Assembly (NCBI GenBank): GCA_013177805.1
Contig: JABLXU010000014.1
Location: 1 to 64,000 of the forward strand
Length of the DNA stretch: 64,000 bases
DNA from: Candidatus Omnitrophota bacterium
GTDB taxonomy: Bacteria > Hinthialibacterota > Hinthialibacteria > Hinthialibacterales > Hinthialibacteraceae
Reading direction: 5' to 3'
Under the pieces are notes generated by a model that was not told the DNA's origin, did not search any database, and saw nothing but the letters and a program-made list of their open reading frames with translations. A program made the position numbers and the translations under genes. This document shows positions 17,488 to 26,991 of the stretch, piece by piece; position 1 is the first letter of the stretch, and the number at the start of each line of letters is the position of its first letter.

Positions 17488-17832
17488 TCAACTATGTACT
17501 TTAGCAAAACCCTGGAACTCCACCGCTACCTTATAGCCCCGGTTATGGGGACTCACGCGCAAGACCTTGCCCTTGTAAATCGGAAACGATTCAGACTCCT
17601 GGCTCCACGATTCCTTGAGCTGCAGATCCATGAATAGCGCGAGACGGATAGGGCGGCCTGGTTCGATCTTCCTTTCGGTATAGAAAGATATTCCCCCCAC
17701 CAAGACCGGGCCGATGTCGATGGTCTGGGCTTCGAACCACTCCCCTTCCAACATGGATACACCATCATCCAAGCTGTAGATGATGGAGATCGCGACGTTT
17801 TCCCGTTCAAAAATCCGCCGTTCCTTGTTCAT
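17488..17832 (-). CDS. PilZ-domain protein (probable c-di-GMP binding)
   Basis: A 114-residue stand-alone PilZ domain. The N-terminal Arg-rich loop ERRIFERENV matches the RxxxR motif that wraps cyclic di-GMP. The beta-barrel part has TIDIGPVLVGGISF at the position of the usual (D/N)xSxxG motif, here DxGxxxxGG, so nucleotide binding is likely but altered. It follows the NlpD-like gene by 60 bases on the same strand, suggesting that envelope cleavage control and a second-messenger receiver are co-transcribed. No diguanylate cyclase or phosphodiesterase for c-di-GMP is in the window. Confidence 0.78.
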   Translation of the reverse strand: MNKERRIFERENVAISIIYSLDDGVSMLEGEWFEAQTIDIGPVLVGGISFYTERKIEPGRPIRLALFMDLQLKESWSQESESFPIYKGKVLRVSPHNRGYKVAVEFQGFAKVHS

Positions 17833-17892
17833 ACATCAACGTCCTTTGGCCAGGGCCGCCTCTGGAACCTCTCCCGGGGGAAGCGACGCCGA

Positions 17893-19128
17893 TCATCGCA
17901 ACGGCGGCAAGACTTTCATCGGATCCAGGGGAGTAGTGACTTCGCGGATCTCAAAATGCAACACCCCTCCGCTGGAGGAGGCTGCCGGCCGGCCGGTGTT
18001 TCCGACTTTGGCAATGGGCTGACCGCGTTTAACTTTTTGATCGACCTGCACAAGATTTTGGCTGTTGTGGGCGTAAATGGTTCGCAAGCCGCCGCCTCCC
18101 TTTTCACCATGGTAGAGGATAATGTAGTTGCCCAGGCTGCTGCCCAATTCATCCGCCACACCGCCAACCCGTTGCACTTCGCCATCCGCTGCTGCGCAAA
18201 CTTCGGTCCCGATTTCCGCTCCCAAATCCACTCCTGGATTAAAATCCGGACTGCCCGGTGATTTGTTGAATCCCCGGACGATCGTGAATTTATCCTTAAT
18301 TGGCCATTGGAACTTCAGCGAGTTGTATTCCGTGACCTCACGGGGAAACTCCACCGGTGGTTTTTCCGCTTGGGCCGGTGAAGGCATGGCCGGGGTCTTG
18401 GAGACGGTTTGCGGAGTCTGGGCCGTGTGAGCGGCTTGCGGTTTAGGCTCCGCAGGAACAGAAGGAGCGCCCGACGCCACCTGGGTGGACTGCGTGACGG
18501 CTACCGGCTTGATTTCTTCATCGGTGGCTTTTCTCACGCCTTCTCTTGCCGTTTTAGGCGTGGGAGCGGAGGCCACTTTCACTTCCACCCGGGGATCGGG
18601 CGGCAGGTCTTTCAAGGGTTCAGACGCGACGATGGTCACCTTGTTATAGTTCACGTCCTCGACCTGCTGGGCGCGGGGAATCCATAACTGCTGGCCGGCA
18701 TAGATCTTCGAGGGGTCGGAGATATTATTGACCCGCTGGATCTCCTGGATGGAGACGTCATATTTTTTATATGCGTTGGCGATGCCGGTGAGCGTTTGCC
18801 CCGGCTCCACCCGGTGATACAATCCGTCCCGCGTTTCCCGGACTATCGGGGAAGTAAGCGCTGATCGTGGTTCCTTCGCGCCAGGTATGAACAACCGGGT
18901 TCCCGGGGCAAGGGGTTTCCCTTGCGTCAGATTGTTCTGCCGCATCAACACCTGGGGTGATATTTGGTAGGCTTCGGCGATTGATTCGACTGTTTCTCCC
19001 TTCGCCACCGTGTGCATTACTCCACTTACCATGGGCACATCGCCGCGCGTGACGCCACCCGGGTGGGAACATCCGGCCACGACCCAGACCGAAACGAGAC
19101 AAACCAACACTACGCTCAACCCTTTCAT
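17893..19128 (-). CDS. NlpD-like lipoprotein: two LysM domains plus degenerate M23 (LytM) domain
   Basis: A 411-residue outer-envelope lipoprotein. The signal peptide ends in a lipobox (VVAGC, Cys 20). Two LysM peptidoglycan-binding modules lie near residues 37-82 (HTVAKGETVESIAEAY) and 103-152 (HRVEPGQTLTGIANAY). A Pro/Thr-rich linker follows, then a C-terminal LytM domain with YAHNSQNLV and LHFEIR, closely resembling the end of NlpD. The zinc site is broken. The HxxxD motif reads NPGVD (His replaced by Asn) and HxH reads VLH (first His replaced by Val). By analogy with NlpD/EnvC it should activate a murein amidase rather than cut peptidoglycan itself. It is upstream of, and probably co-transcribed with, the PilZ gene. 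Confidence 0.87.
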   Translation of the reverse strand: MKGLSVVLVCLVSVWVVAGCSHPGGVTRGDVPMVSGVMHTVAKGETVESIAEAYQISPQVLMRQNNLTQGKPLAPGTRLFIPGAKEPRSALTSPIVRETRDGLYHRVEPGQTLTGIANAYKKYDVSIQEIQRVNNISDPSKIYAGQQLWIPRAQQVEDVNYNKVTIVASEPLKDLPPDPRVEVKVASAPTPKTAREGVRKATDEEIKPVAVTQSTQVASGAPSVPAEPKPQAAHTAQTPQTVSKTPAMPSPAQAEKPPVEFPREVTEYNSLKFQWPIKDKFTIVRGFNKSPGSPDFNPGVDLGAEIGTEVCAAADGEVQRVGGVADELGSSLGNYIILYHGEKGGGGLRTIYAHNSQNLVQVDQKVKRGQPIAKVGNTGRPAASSSGGVLHFEIREVTTPLDPMKVLPPLR

Positions 19129-19255
19129 GATTCAAATCACCTCAAATAATCAGTTTGAAAACATATTTATATCCAACCGTACGGTTCTGATTATTCATAC
19201 GGCCGGGGAAGGATAATGGCAACCGAAATCCTCCCCTGTTCCTCCGGCGTGACCT

Positions 19256-19966
19256 TCAGGATTTGCCGAACCGGACGACACGGAAATACTCGCCGCGGTC
19301 CTCGATTTCGATCGGTTCAAATCCAGCCTCCCGCCCGAAACACACCCATTCCTCTACCGTCAACCATTCCGGCGACAGGTCATCCTGGGCGGTCAGGAAA
19401 ACCGCCATGCCTCCTTCTTTCAAGAGGGGATACAGGCTTTGGATGACACGGCGCCGGTCATCCCTTTCCAAAATCACTAGCATAAAACTGGATACGATTT
19501 TGTCAAATTCCGCCCGCAACGGCAACATCCGGCAGTCCGCGGCGACAAAATCCAGATGGGGGCATTCCTTCATTTTACCGCGCGCTTGTTGAATCATCCC
19601 CCATGAAATATCGAGACCGACGAGGCGTCCGGCCCGGTTTTTTGCCAAATCCAATAACAATCCCGTTCCACATCCCAGGTCCAAAACAAAATCCCCGGGT
19701 TCGATGAACTTCTCCACCACGTATTCCGCGGCTTCCCGGTATCCTTGAATGGGTTTCGTGTAGATCCAATCATAAAACCGGCCGATAATGTTGTAAAATT
19801 TGCGCGAATGTGCGGTGCTTTTGGCGCACCAATTCCGCCCCGCATAGCGGAACACCATTTTTCCCCACCAGCGCCGGGGGCTTTCTAAAAATCGTAAGAC
19901 CATTTTATCAGGATTCCTGATGAAATTCCTGCCATTTTTTCTCTTTTCCCGAATCCCGGATCTCAT
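19256..19966 (-). CDS. Class I SAM-dependent methyltransferase
   Basis: A 236-residue protein with the Rossmann-type methyltransferase motif I VLDLGCGTGLLLDLA, then LVGLDISWGMIQQAR, DFVAADCRMLPL and FDKIVSSFMLV, as in the UbiE/Methyltransf_11 group. The ~80 residues before motif I are basic and include YNIIGRFYDWIYTKPIQGYREA. The substrate is unknown. ATG 19903 (MVLRFLESP) is an alternative start. The gene lies upstream of nlpD on the same strand with a 127-base gap, so it may or may not share that transcript. Confidence 0.85.
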   Translation of the reverse strand: MRSGIREKRKNGRNFIRNPDKMVLRFLESPRRWWGKMVFRYAGRNWCAKSTAHSRKFYNIIGRFYDWIYTKPIQGYREAAEYVVEKFIEPGDFVLDLGCGTGLLLDLAKNRAGRLVGLDISWGMIQQARGKMKECPHLDFVAADCRMLPLRAEFDKIVSSFMLVILERDDRRRVIQSLYPLLKEGGMAVFLTAQDDLSPEWLTVEEWVCFGREAGFEPIEIEDRGEYFRVVRFGKS

Positions 19967-20241
19967 TTCATTTATCTTTTTAAAAATATATTGTGAAAAT
20001 TTATAGTAAAAAATGAATTATTACGTTCTGGGTGTTGCATCCATCATCATTATAAGGGTGCTCGGGGAGCAGGGGGCAGCCCGTCAAATCAGCGTGGCGG
20101 TGTTTCACTTTACGGGTATACCGCCAGGGCAGACATGCCGGTCCGCCCTGGCCCTATCCCTCATCCGATCGTTTTCTTGGCATCCGTCTTACAAACCATA
20201 ACATTCACTCGGCCCCTTGGCGGAAAGCAACGGTTTGTTTA
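19967..20241. other. Intergenic region downstream of nagB with one hairpin
   Basis: No gene seen. GCCAGGGC (20123-20130) and GCCCTGGC (20145-20152) form a perfect 8-bp stem that could end the nagB transcript, but there is no T run. The part next to the methyltransferase start is AT-rich (about 19975-20020) and probably holds its promoter. Confidence 0.4.
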
Positions 20242-21018
20242 TCACGTGTGTCTGGGCTTGTTCTCGTACACCCACTTGTAATAGTCATTCCGCTCCAATT
20301 TGGAAGCCGCCGCCTCATCCAGGAGGAAAATCGTATTGGGATGCAACTGTAGAATCGAGGCGGTGACTTGCGCGGTGACCGGCCCTTCCACGGCTTTGGC
20401 GATGGTTTCCGCCTTGTTTGCGCCATTCGCCAGCAGAATGATCTCCTTGGCTTCGAAGATCGTGCCGACTCCCATGGTCACGGCATAGCGTGGAACCAGA
20501 TCTTTGCTCCCGAAAAAGCGGGCGTTGTCCTCGATCGTCTCTTGAGTCAGCGTCTTGATGCGGGTGCGCGATCCCAGGGACGATCCTGGTTCATTGAAGG
20601 CGATATGGCCGTCGCGTCCGATGCCCAGAATTTGTAAATCGATTCCGCCCAGCCGTTTGATTTCGTCTTCGTACCATTGGCAAAACGCTTTCACGTCCTC
20701 GGCGGTGCCGCTGGGGACGTGAATCCGTTCCGGCTGGACGTTGATATGCTGAAACAAGTTTTCCTGCATAAAGGTGTGATAGGACTGTTCATGGGAATGG
20801 GGAATGCCGTAATATTCATCGAGGTTAAAGGTGTACACCTTGGAGAAATCCAGGCCTTCTTCCCGGTGCATCCGGATCAGTTCCTTGTACAATCCCAGAG
20901 GGGTGCTGCCTGTGGCCAGGCCGAGGACGCAATTGGGCTTGTTTTGCACCAACCGCTTGACATAATTCGCGGCTTCCAAGGAGATCTCGTCGTAGTTCGC
21001 TTTGATGATGACTTCCAT
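20242..21018 (-). CDS. nagB: Glucosamine-6-phosphate deaminase
   Basis: NagB converts glucosamine-6-phosphate to fructose-6-phosphate and ammonia, feeding amino sugars into glycolysis. The sequence shows LGLATGSTPLGLYKELI (phosphate loop), FNLDEYYGIPHSHEQSYHTFM (catalytic Asp and ring-opening region), GIGRDGHIAFNEPGSSLGSRT and VTASILQLH. It is 258 residues from ATG 21018, which has GGAAAGGA about a dozen bases upstream; a TTG eight codons earlier is possible. It lies 87 bases after the rhamnose isomerase gene on the same strand. The nagA-type deacetylase for the previous step is 9 kb away on the other strand. Confidence 0.96.
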   Translation of the reverse strand: MEVIIKANYDEISLEAANYVKRLVQNKPNCVLGLATGSTPLGLYKELIRMHREEGLDFSKVYTFNLDEYYGIPHSHEQSYHTFMQENLFQHINVQPERIHVPSGTAEDVKAFCQWYEDEIKRLGGIDLQILGIGRDGHIAFNEPGSSLGSRTRIKTLTQETIEDNARFFGSKDLVPRYAVTMGVGTIFEAKEIILLANGANKAETIAKAVEGPVTAQVTASILQLHPNTIFLLDEAAASKLERNDYYKWVYENKPRHT

Positions 21019-21105
21019 TGCCGGGTACCAATCCTTTCCCAATCAAATGTTGGATGATCCTTGCGTCTCATCTCGAAAACACGTGATTCATGCCGGCCGG
21101 GGTGA

Positions 21106-22320
21106 TCAACCCAAGGTGGCGCCTCCCTGGATTTTGGCCCGCTCTTCGGCTTTTTGCCGCTCGTATCCGCTTTGACGGTAGGCCTGGAGCGGATCGGGTT
21201 CCAATCCCATTTCTTCCCGCACCAGGCGCAATAGCGGCTCCACGTCAGCCTCGTAGGCTTTGACCAGTTCTACTTCCGCCCCGATGATGTCTCCCGCGGC
21301 CTGAGCGTTACGGAGGGCGTTTCGGTTGACCAACAAGGCTTTGGCGTAGGCTTTCTGGCAGTTGATCACCGATTGCACCATTGCCTCCACTTTGGGCTTG
21401 AGGTTGTGGCTTTGGTCGATCATGAAGGCTACATCCATAGTGACGGCGGGATCGAGCTCGGCGTCCACCAGTTCGTTGAAGATTAGAAACAGTTCGTAAG
21501 GATTAATCGATCCGACGGTCAGGTCGTCATCCGCGGACTTGCGGTTGTTGAAATGGAAGCCGCCCAGTTTGCTTTCACTCAGCAAAAAGGCCACGATGTG
21601 CTCGATATTGACCGCGTGCGCATGGTGTCCCAGGTCCACCAGCACTTGCGCCCGGTCTCCCAAGTGGCCGCAGACCACGTACGCCATGCCCCAGTCGGCC
21701 AGATCGGTATGGTAGAATCCCGGCTCGAACAGCTTGTACTCCAGCAGCATCCGCATGGGAGAATCCATGGCTTGGTAGACTTCCTGCAGACACTCGGTCA
21801 TCCATTGCTTGCGGCGGCGGAAATGACCCTGTCCGGGGTAATTGGTCCCATCGGCAAACCACAAGCTGAGGATCTGCGATCCGGTCTGACGCATGATCTC
21901 CACGCATTCCAGCATGTGATCCACCGCCTTGCGCCGGATAGCCGCGTCTTCATTGGTAATGCTGCCTAGTTTGTATTCCTGGTCTTGAAACACATTGGGA
22001 TTGATGGCTCCGATCCGGATCCCCAGCGATTCCGCTTGCTGCCGCAAGGCGCTCCAGTCGTCCACTAGGTCCCAAGGGATATGCAAAGCCACGGAAGGGG
22101 CGATGCCGGTGTAGCGGTGCACCGTGGCGGCGTCCTCCAGTTTGTGGGCCAGTGTCTTAGCGGCGGCCGCCTGCTTGAAGACCCCGAAACGCGTGCCGGA
22201 ATCAGCGTATCCCCACGAGGGAGTCTCGATATGCTGTTTCTTTAATTTGGACTTGATTTTCTCCAGACTCAGTCCAGAACATTCGATGCGGCGCTGAAGA
22301 CGGTCGGGAAGCGAAGTCAT
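21106..22320 (-). CDS. rhaI: RhaI-type L-rhamnose isomerase
   Basis: A 404-residue sugar isomerase of the xylose isomerase-like TIM-barrel superfamily, expected to interconvert L-rhamnose and L-rhamnulose with two metal ions. The match to the RhaI group (Pseudomonas stutzeri and rhizobial type) is read from [63 protein letters not shown] and [11 protein letters not shown], which carry the metal-binding Glu, Asp and His residues. ATG 22320 is chosen because GGAGG lies eight bases upstream; the open frame continues to 22395. The kinase and aldolase of a rhamnose pathway are not in the window. This group accepts several rare sugars, so the true substrate is uncertain. Confidence 0.88.
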   Translation of the reverse strand: MTSLPDRLQRRIECSGLSLEKIKSKLKKQHIETPSWGYADSGTRFGVFKQAAAAKTLAHKLEDAATVHRYTGIAPSVALHIPWDLVDDWSALRQQAESLGIRIGAINPNVFQDQEYKLGSITNEDAAIRRKAVDHMLECVEIMRQTGSQILSLWFADGTNYPGQGHFRRRKQWMTECLQEVYQAMDSPMRMLLEYKLFEPGFYHTDLADWGMAYVVCGHLGDRAQVLVDLGHHAHAVNIEHIVAFLLSESKLGGFHFNNRKSADDDLTVGSINPYELFLIFNELVDAELDPAVTMDVAFMIDQSHNLKPKVEAMVQSVINCQKAYAKALLVNRNALRNAQAAGDIIGAEVELVKAYEADVEPLLRLVREEMGLEPDPLQAYRQSGYERQKAEERAKIQGGATLG

Positions 22321-22661
22321 GCTTCTGTCCTCCAGAGATGAATTCCGGCCGGTTTCGGAAATCGAACCGGAAGGAACAATCCGGGGCCGGGACATTGCGA
22401 TGCGGGTATTGTGCCGTAAAGCGGAGCCCGGTTGAAGGTTGGGATGCGTTTGGGTGATCCTTGATTTTTAGGATAAGGGTGATTTAAATGCAATTTTGCT
22501 TTACACTTGGTTTTATACTCGCCTGATTCTTTGATTTCGCGCGGCTTCGTCGTCGTGGGTTGATTGAGGTTTTATTTCTTGTTGCCCTTTCCCTGAGGGG
22601 AAGAGTCTGGTCCTCAAGATAAGTCGAGACGCAGGCCTTTTTCAAGAGGCAGGGCCGGGGG
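22321..22661. other. Divergent intergenic region between rhaI and the frameshifted glycosyltransferase
   Basis: 341 bases with no gene I can support. The stretch around 22455-22520 is AT-rich and contains a possible -10 element (TATACT, 22514-22519) but no convincing -35. A small foldback CTTTCCCTGAGGGGAAG lies near 22590. Promoters for both flanking genes must be here, but I cannot place them. Confidence 0.4.
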
Positions 22662-24189
22662 ATGAAGAATAGCACTCCAGGTATTTTTGATGGCATGAAT
22701 AGTTCTGCCTGGTTCTATCGCGTTTTTGCGGACCGCTGGTTGTGGTGCATCCTCCTGTTCGGGCTGGCGCTCCGGCTTTATAAAATCGATTCCCCTATCC
22801 TGGATGGCGATTCGTTCCGCCAGGGCGCGACTGCGTCGATCGCCCGCAATTATTATGAAAACGGCTTCGAGTTGTTGAATCCCCGCATCACCGGGTGGGG
22901 AACTATTCACGAAGCCGGCCTGTGGCCCAACGAGTTTCCCCTCTATCCCTTCGTGGTGGCTTGTCTGTATGTTCCCCTCGGCGAACACGTGTGGATCGGC
23001 CGATTGTTGACCGCCCTGTTCTGCCTGGTGGGAGCGGCCGGGTTGTACGCGCTGATCAAGCGGCTGGAGCATCCTCTCACCGCCCGTTTCGCTGCCCTGT
23101 GGTATTTGATCGCGCCTCAGGCAGTCTACCATGGGCGATGTTTTCACCGCCATCCCGTGGCCATTGGCCTGATGCTTGTGGCTCTCGCCGCATTCGCCAA
23201 ATGGGTAGAAGAAAAAAAGCCTGCCCCCTGGCTTGGCATGACCGTATGCGCCGCGCTGGCCCTGCTGATGATGCCGCCGCTGGTGTTTTACTTGATCCCC
23301 GCGTATGTCATCTACCGGCAGCTCGCGGATCGATCGTGGTGGAAAAACGGATGGATTTGGCTGGCCGGCGGATTGATGTTTTTACCGGCGCTGCTCTGGT
23401 ATTCCTGGGCGTATCAGCAATACGCCAGTTACAGCCTGAGCTCGCACGGGCGGGAGGATTTCCGCAATTGGACCAGCGCCCATTATTATCTGCTCTGGTG
23501 GAAGCATGGCCTGTTTTATCAAGTTTGGCGGACATTTTGGGATTACACGCTCGGTCCCCTTGGTGCCACGTTCGCCGCGGCGTGCTTTGTTTCTCATCCG
23601 GCCCCGGGCTGGATTTCTGCCCCAGTTCTGGACCTTAACCGTTCTTACATATTATGTTTTGGACGTGTATCCCGTGGCCGTAGTGCCCCATTATGTGTAT
23701 TACCTGATCCTTCTGCCCGCTCTTGCCTGGTCCGCCGCGCGGTTCACCACCCTGATCTGGGAACATTTGACGGAATCCACCATCCTGGCGCAAGTCCAGT
23801 TGCGCCAGGCATTCATCGGGATCGTGATCCTGGCGACCTTCTTTCAGTTTCACACAGTCATCCGCCCTTGGTATCATCTCAAGCAGAACTGGCTGCGGGC
23901 CGCGCAGGCCATTAAGGATTACACACCACCCCATGCCCGGGTGATTGTCGACAATTTCGACCCTTCCGTCATTTACCAGAGCCGCCGCATGGGACTGGCC
24001 GTGAATCCCCCCGACTTGACACTGGAGTTACTCCAACAACAAGAACAAGCCGGGGCCACTCATCTGGCCATCACCCAGCCGGAACCATTTTTTCAAAATG
24101 AACCAGTCCGGATTTATCTGAAAGAGACAGCCCGTAATGTGTTGATCCTCGATTACATCCGGCTTTATGAATTGGGGAAAAAACAATAA
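22662..24189 (+). pseudogene. GT39/ArnT-like membrane glycosyltransferase broken by a frameshift near 23580
   Basis: Two overlapping frames together encode one multi-pass GT-C protein. The first frame (from ATG 22662) reads sensibly through DGDSFRQGATASIARNYY, the catalytic acidic loop of the PMT/ArnT group, and about eight membrane segments up to FWDYTLGPLGATFAAA. It then turns into low-quality sequence until a stop at 23915. The second frame, one base later, becomes membrane-like from about 23580 (ALFLIRPRAGFLPQFW) and continues to a natural C-terminus at 24189. Restoring one frame needs removal of one base, or addition of two, in roughly 23570-23600, a G/C-rich stretch (GCCGCGGCG). It may be a sequencing or assembly error or a real recent mutation. 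A related intact gene follows 67 bases downstream. Confidence 0.75.
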
Positions 24190-24256
24190 TCTCACAAGGT
24201 CCTAGCGGCATACCTGGTCATCACAATAAAAAAAGACCCACAATAAGGACCCACGT

Positions 24257-25936
24257 ATGAAATTTCCGCTTTTCAACGCCCGGGGAGAGTTCCGCCTGAT
24301 ATTTCTCTATATCCCCGCGGTGCTGGTTTATGGCATTCTCGCCAACCTCTACACCCCGATTCTCGAGGTGGTATGGGACATGGTGTTTTACAAGAGCCTG
24401 GCTTTCGGCCTGCACCATCCCAGTACCTTTCATCTCAAGAATCATTTCCCCATGCCCCCGCTGTATCCATTGATCCTCTCGTTCGGCTGCTTTGCCCCAA
24501 CCTATCTGTGGATCGAAGTGGTACAATCGTGGATTAATCCTCTGCTCTATTTCCTGGGCATCTATCCGCTTTACCGCCTGTCACGGATCTGGCTGGATCC
24601 CCGACGGAGTACCCTGGCCTGCGTTTTGTATACCTTGTATCCCTCGGCCATCTATACGCAATGGACGATGAGCGAAAATCTGGCCGCGCCTTTGGTCCTT
24701 TGGGTGGCGGCGTTGTCCACACAAATCCTTACAGACAAGCATTCCAGCACGGTCACCGGTGCGTGGCTGGGTGTGGCCGCCGCCGCTCTGGCGTTGACCC
24801 GCATCCAAGTGATCGTCATTGGTGCCGCCGCCCTGGTCTGGCTGGCGTACCGGACTTTGAAGCGCCGCCGCGATCCCGCTCCCATCTTGATGGCCATCAG
24901 CCTTTCCCTGACTCTGGTGATCACGGTGTGGTGGCAAATGGGGTATTTGACCCATCCTTATAGTTCTCCCGTGTATGCCCATTTTAACCAGCAGAATCAC
25001 GCATCCCCGGTCCGTCTGCTCATCACCCTCTTTTCTGCGCATTGGACCGGCCTATGGCTGGAAGGAGGAGTTTGGATTACCTCGTTGTTTCTCGTTCAGT
25101 ATCTGGTTTCCCTCATCCGGCCTTCCTGGTTGACACCGGCTCAGAAAGAAACGTTCCGGATGCTGTTTTTTCTCGGTGTGACGCTGATTGGTTCCGTAGC
25201 GGTGTATTACATCCGGCGGACTGGATATGAAGACTGGTCGATTTCCCTGCGGTATGTGTTTTACCTCAACCTCCTGGCCATGCCGGTTAGCCTGTCGACT
25301 CTTGGGATCTGGAAAGAGTCGAACCTGACCCGGCGGCTGGTTTATTTAATCTTGACTGTTTTTTCTGCCTCGTTGTTCGCCGCCGGATTTTTACTTCCGG
25401 ATGTCTGGATGGGATTTGCGAAAGTCCGGGATTTTTTCACCAACGCCCCCTCGATGGATTTCATGGAGCAGATCATCCAGGAAGGGCCTTGGCGCACCGG
25501 GGTGTTCTTTCTGGGATTGTCAATCGGGGCGGGAATTTGCGCCTTCACGAACCGGTATCTCGGGGCTGCTGTGTTGTTTGGATTGTTGACATATGTGCAG
25601 CTGACCACGATCGATTTCACGTTGGAAATCCGTCAACGGGCCATCCGCGATCTCTGGATGAACGAAATTCACGACTTTTGTGAGCAATTGGACAAAGGAA
25701 AATGGACTGACATTCCCATCTACTGCGAGGAAGACACGCCGCACCTGGTTCCTAACCTGAAATATTGGGTCAACCGGAATTCCGCCCTGCTGCCGCCCGG
25801 TTCGCCTCAGCCCCGGGAAGAACATTTGTTATTGACGGTCAAACGCCATGACGATGGAGTGTTAGTGTTCCGTTCCGGCGAGCTGCGGGCTTACCTTTTT
25901 CCGGTGGCAGGGGAGATTTTGTCAGAATCAAAATGA
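24257..25936 (+). CDS. GT-C fold membrane glycosyltransferase-like protein
   Basis: A 559-residue protein with about ten to twelve hydrophobic segments and a soluble C-terminal part (about 460-559). The N-terminal outer loop VVWDMVFYKSLAFGLHH followed by PPLYPLILS resembles the first loop of GT39/GT83-like enzymes, in which Asp or Glu is catalytic. Here one Asp (VWDMV) is the candidate. A LYPSAIYTQWTMSENLAAPL segment is shared with many uncharacterised dolichyl-phosphate-mannose-type transferases. The ribosome site AAGGA is seven bases before ATG. It probably forms an operon with the frameshifted gene before it. Donor, acceptor and product are unknown; surface glycan or protein glycosylation is likely. 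Confidence 0.7.
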   Translation: MKFPLFNARGEFRLIFLYIPAVLVYGILANLYTPILEVVWDMVFYKSLAFGLHHPSTFHLKNHFPMPPLYPLILSFGCFAPTYLWIEVVQSWINPLLYFLGIYPLYRLSRIWLDPRRSTLACVLYTLYPSAIYTQWTMSENLAAPLVLWVAALSTQILTDKHSSTVTGAWLGVAAAALALTRIQVIVIGAAALVWLAYRTLKRRRDPAPILMAISLSLTLVITVWWQMGYLTHPYSSPVYAHFNQQNHASPVRLLITLFSAHWTGLWLEGGVWITSLFLVQYLVSLIRPSWLTPAQKETFRMLFFLGVTLIGSVAVYYIRRTGYEDWSISLRYVFYLNLLAMPVSLSTLGIWKESNLTRRLVYLILTVFSASLFAAGFLLPDVWMGFAKVRDFFTNAPSMDFMEQIIQEGPWRTGVFFLGLSIGAGICAFTNRYLGAAVLFGLLTYVQLTTIDFTLEIRQRAIRDLWMNEIHDFCEQLDKGKWTDIPIYCEEDTPHLVPNLKYWVNRNSALLPPGSPQPREEHLLLTVKRHDDGVLVFRSGELRAYLFPVAGEILSESK

Positions 25937-26135
25937 AGGTTTTGAAAATTTAACAAATTTAAAAATATCTTCTTGTTTTAATTCATGGCATTTATACGGA
26001 TGGGGTCGCGAAACGATTCCCTCTCTCGTGAATAGAATGAGGGTGACCTTCAAAGGGCATTAGGCATGCTTTCTCTGCGATCGGGTACACAGGTACTGAG
26101 GAAAAAAACACATTGAAAAAACAAGGTGATGTAAA

Positions 26136-26151
26136 ATTTGCATATGCAAAT
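26136..26151. repeat. 16-bp perfect palindrome downstream of sdhB
   Basis: ATTTGCATATGCAAAT reads identically on both strands. It lies 18 bases past the end of sdhB in an AT-rich gap (25937-26169) that otherwise holds no gene. It could be part of a transcription end or a dimeric regulator site; nothing in the sequence decides between these. Confidence 0.5.
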
Positions 26152-26169
26152 CTTGTGGTTTGGCCCGGT

Positions 26170-26916
26170 TTACTTGTCAAACAACGACCGGAACGCCTGA
26201 GCCAGGGTTTCCCGGTTGACTTTGGCAATGGCGGTGGTCAAAGGAATCCCCCTGGGGCATACCCGGACGCAATTCTGTGAATTGCCGCATTCATGAATGC
26301 CTCCCTCCCCCATGAGGATTTCCAGCCGCTCTTCCCGGATGAACCGGGCGGTAGGATTTTGATTGAACAGGTAAACTTGCCCGATGGCCGCCGGTCCCAC
26401 GAAAGGATTTTCGGAGTTATACTGCGGACAGGCATCAACACAGCAGCCGCATGTCATACACCGGGAAAAAATATACATCTGCTCTTGAAAATTGGGGGAA
26501 ACGCGGGGGCCGGATCCCAACTCGTGGGTGCCGTCGATATCGATCCACGCGTGGATTTTCTGCAATTCCTTAAACATACGGCCCCGGTTGACCACCAGAT
26601 CCCGTATGACGGGGAACTTGCGCATGGGCTCCAGGATGATCGGTTGTTCCAGTTGATCCACCAGCGCGGTGCAGGATTGGCGGACCTGCCCGTTGATCAC
26701 CATGGTACAGGCTCCGCATACCTCCTCCAAGCAACTGCAATCCCATGACACCGGCGTAGTTTTATGCCCTACGGCATTGACCGGATTGCGCCGGATTTCG
26801 TTCAGGAGGACGATGACATTCATATTGGGCTGATAGGGAAGGCGGAAATCTTCCCAGTAGGGTTCCGAGAAACGGTCTTTTTGACGTTTGATTCGGAGTT
26901 CAACCATTTTTACCAT
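26170..26916 (-). CDS. sdhB: Succinate dehydrogenase/fumarate reductase iron-sulfur subunit
   Basis: This subunit passes electrons from the flavin of SdhA to quinone through three iron-sulfur centres. In the 248-residue protein the 2Fe-2S ligands are CSCLEEVCGAC plus the later C in RQSCTAL. The 4Fe-4S motif is CMTCGCCVDACP and the 3Fe-4S part is CGNSQNCVRVCPRGIP. The general look, including NVIVLLNEIRRNPV, is of the Bacillus/epsilonproteobacterial type. ATG 26916 has GAGGT nine bases upstream. It is third in sdhC-sdhA-sdhB, 75 bases after sdhA. Confidence 0.96.
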   Translation of the reverse strand: MVKMVELRIKRQKDRFSEPYWEDFRLPYQPNMNVIVLLNEIRRNPVNAVGHKTTPVSWDCSCLEEVCGACTMVINGQVRQSCTALVDQLEQPIILEPMRKFPVIRDLVVNRGRMFKELQKIHAWIDIDGTHELGSGPRVSPNFQEQMYIFSRCMTCGCCVDACPQYNSENPFVGPAAIGQVYLFNQNPTARFIREERLEILMGEGGIHECGNSQNCVRVCPRGIPLTTAIAKVNRETLAQAFRSLFDK

Positions 26917-26991
26917 AATCCGTTAACCTCATTGCCGATAGTCCTTGGGGCAGGGCACAAGTGACGATTCTTTGACTCCGGTTGGCATGGC

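Noticed and set aside
17893..19128. Active M23 endopeptidase
   Set aside because: Two of the four zinc-site residues are replaced (Asn for His, Val for His).
22614..23153. 179-codon minus-strand frame over the start of the glycosyltransferase
   Set aside because: Shadow of the plus-strand membrane protein, which has clear hydrophobic segments.
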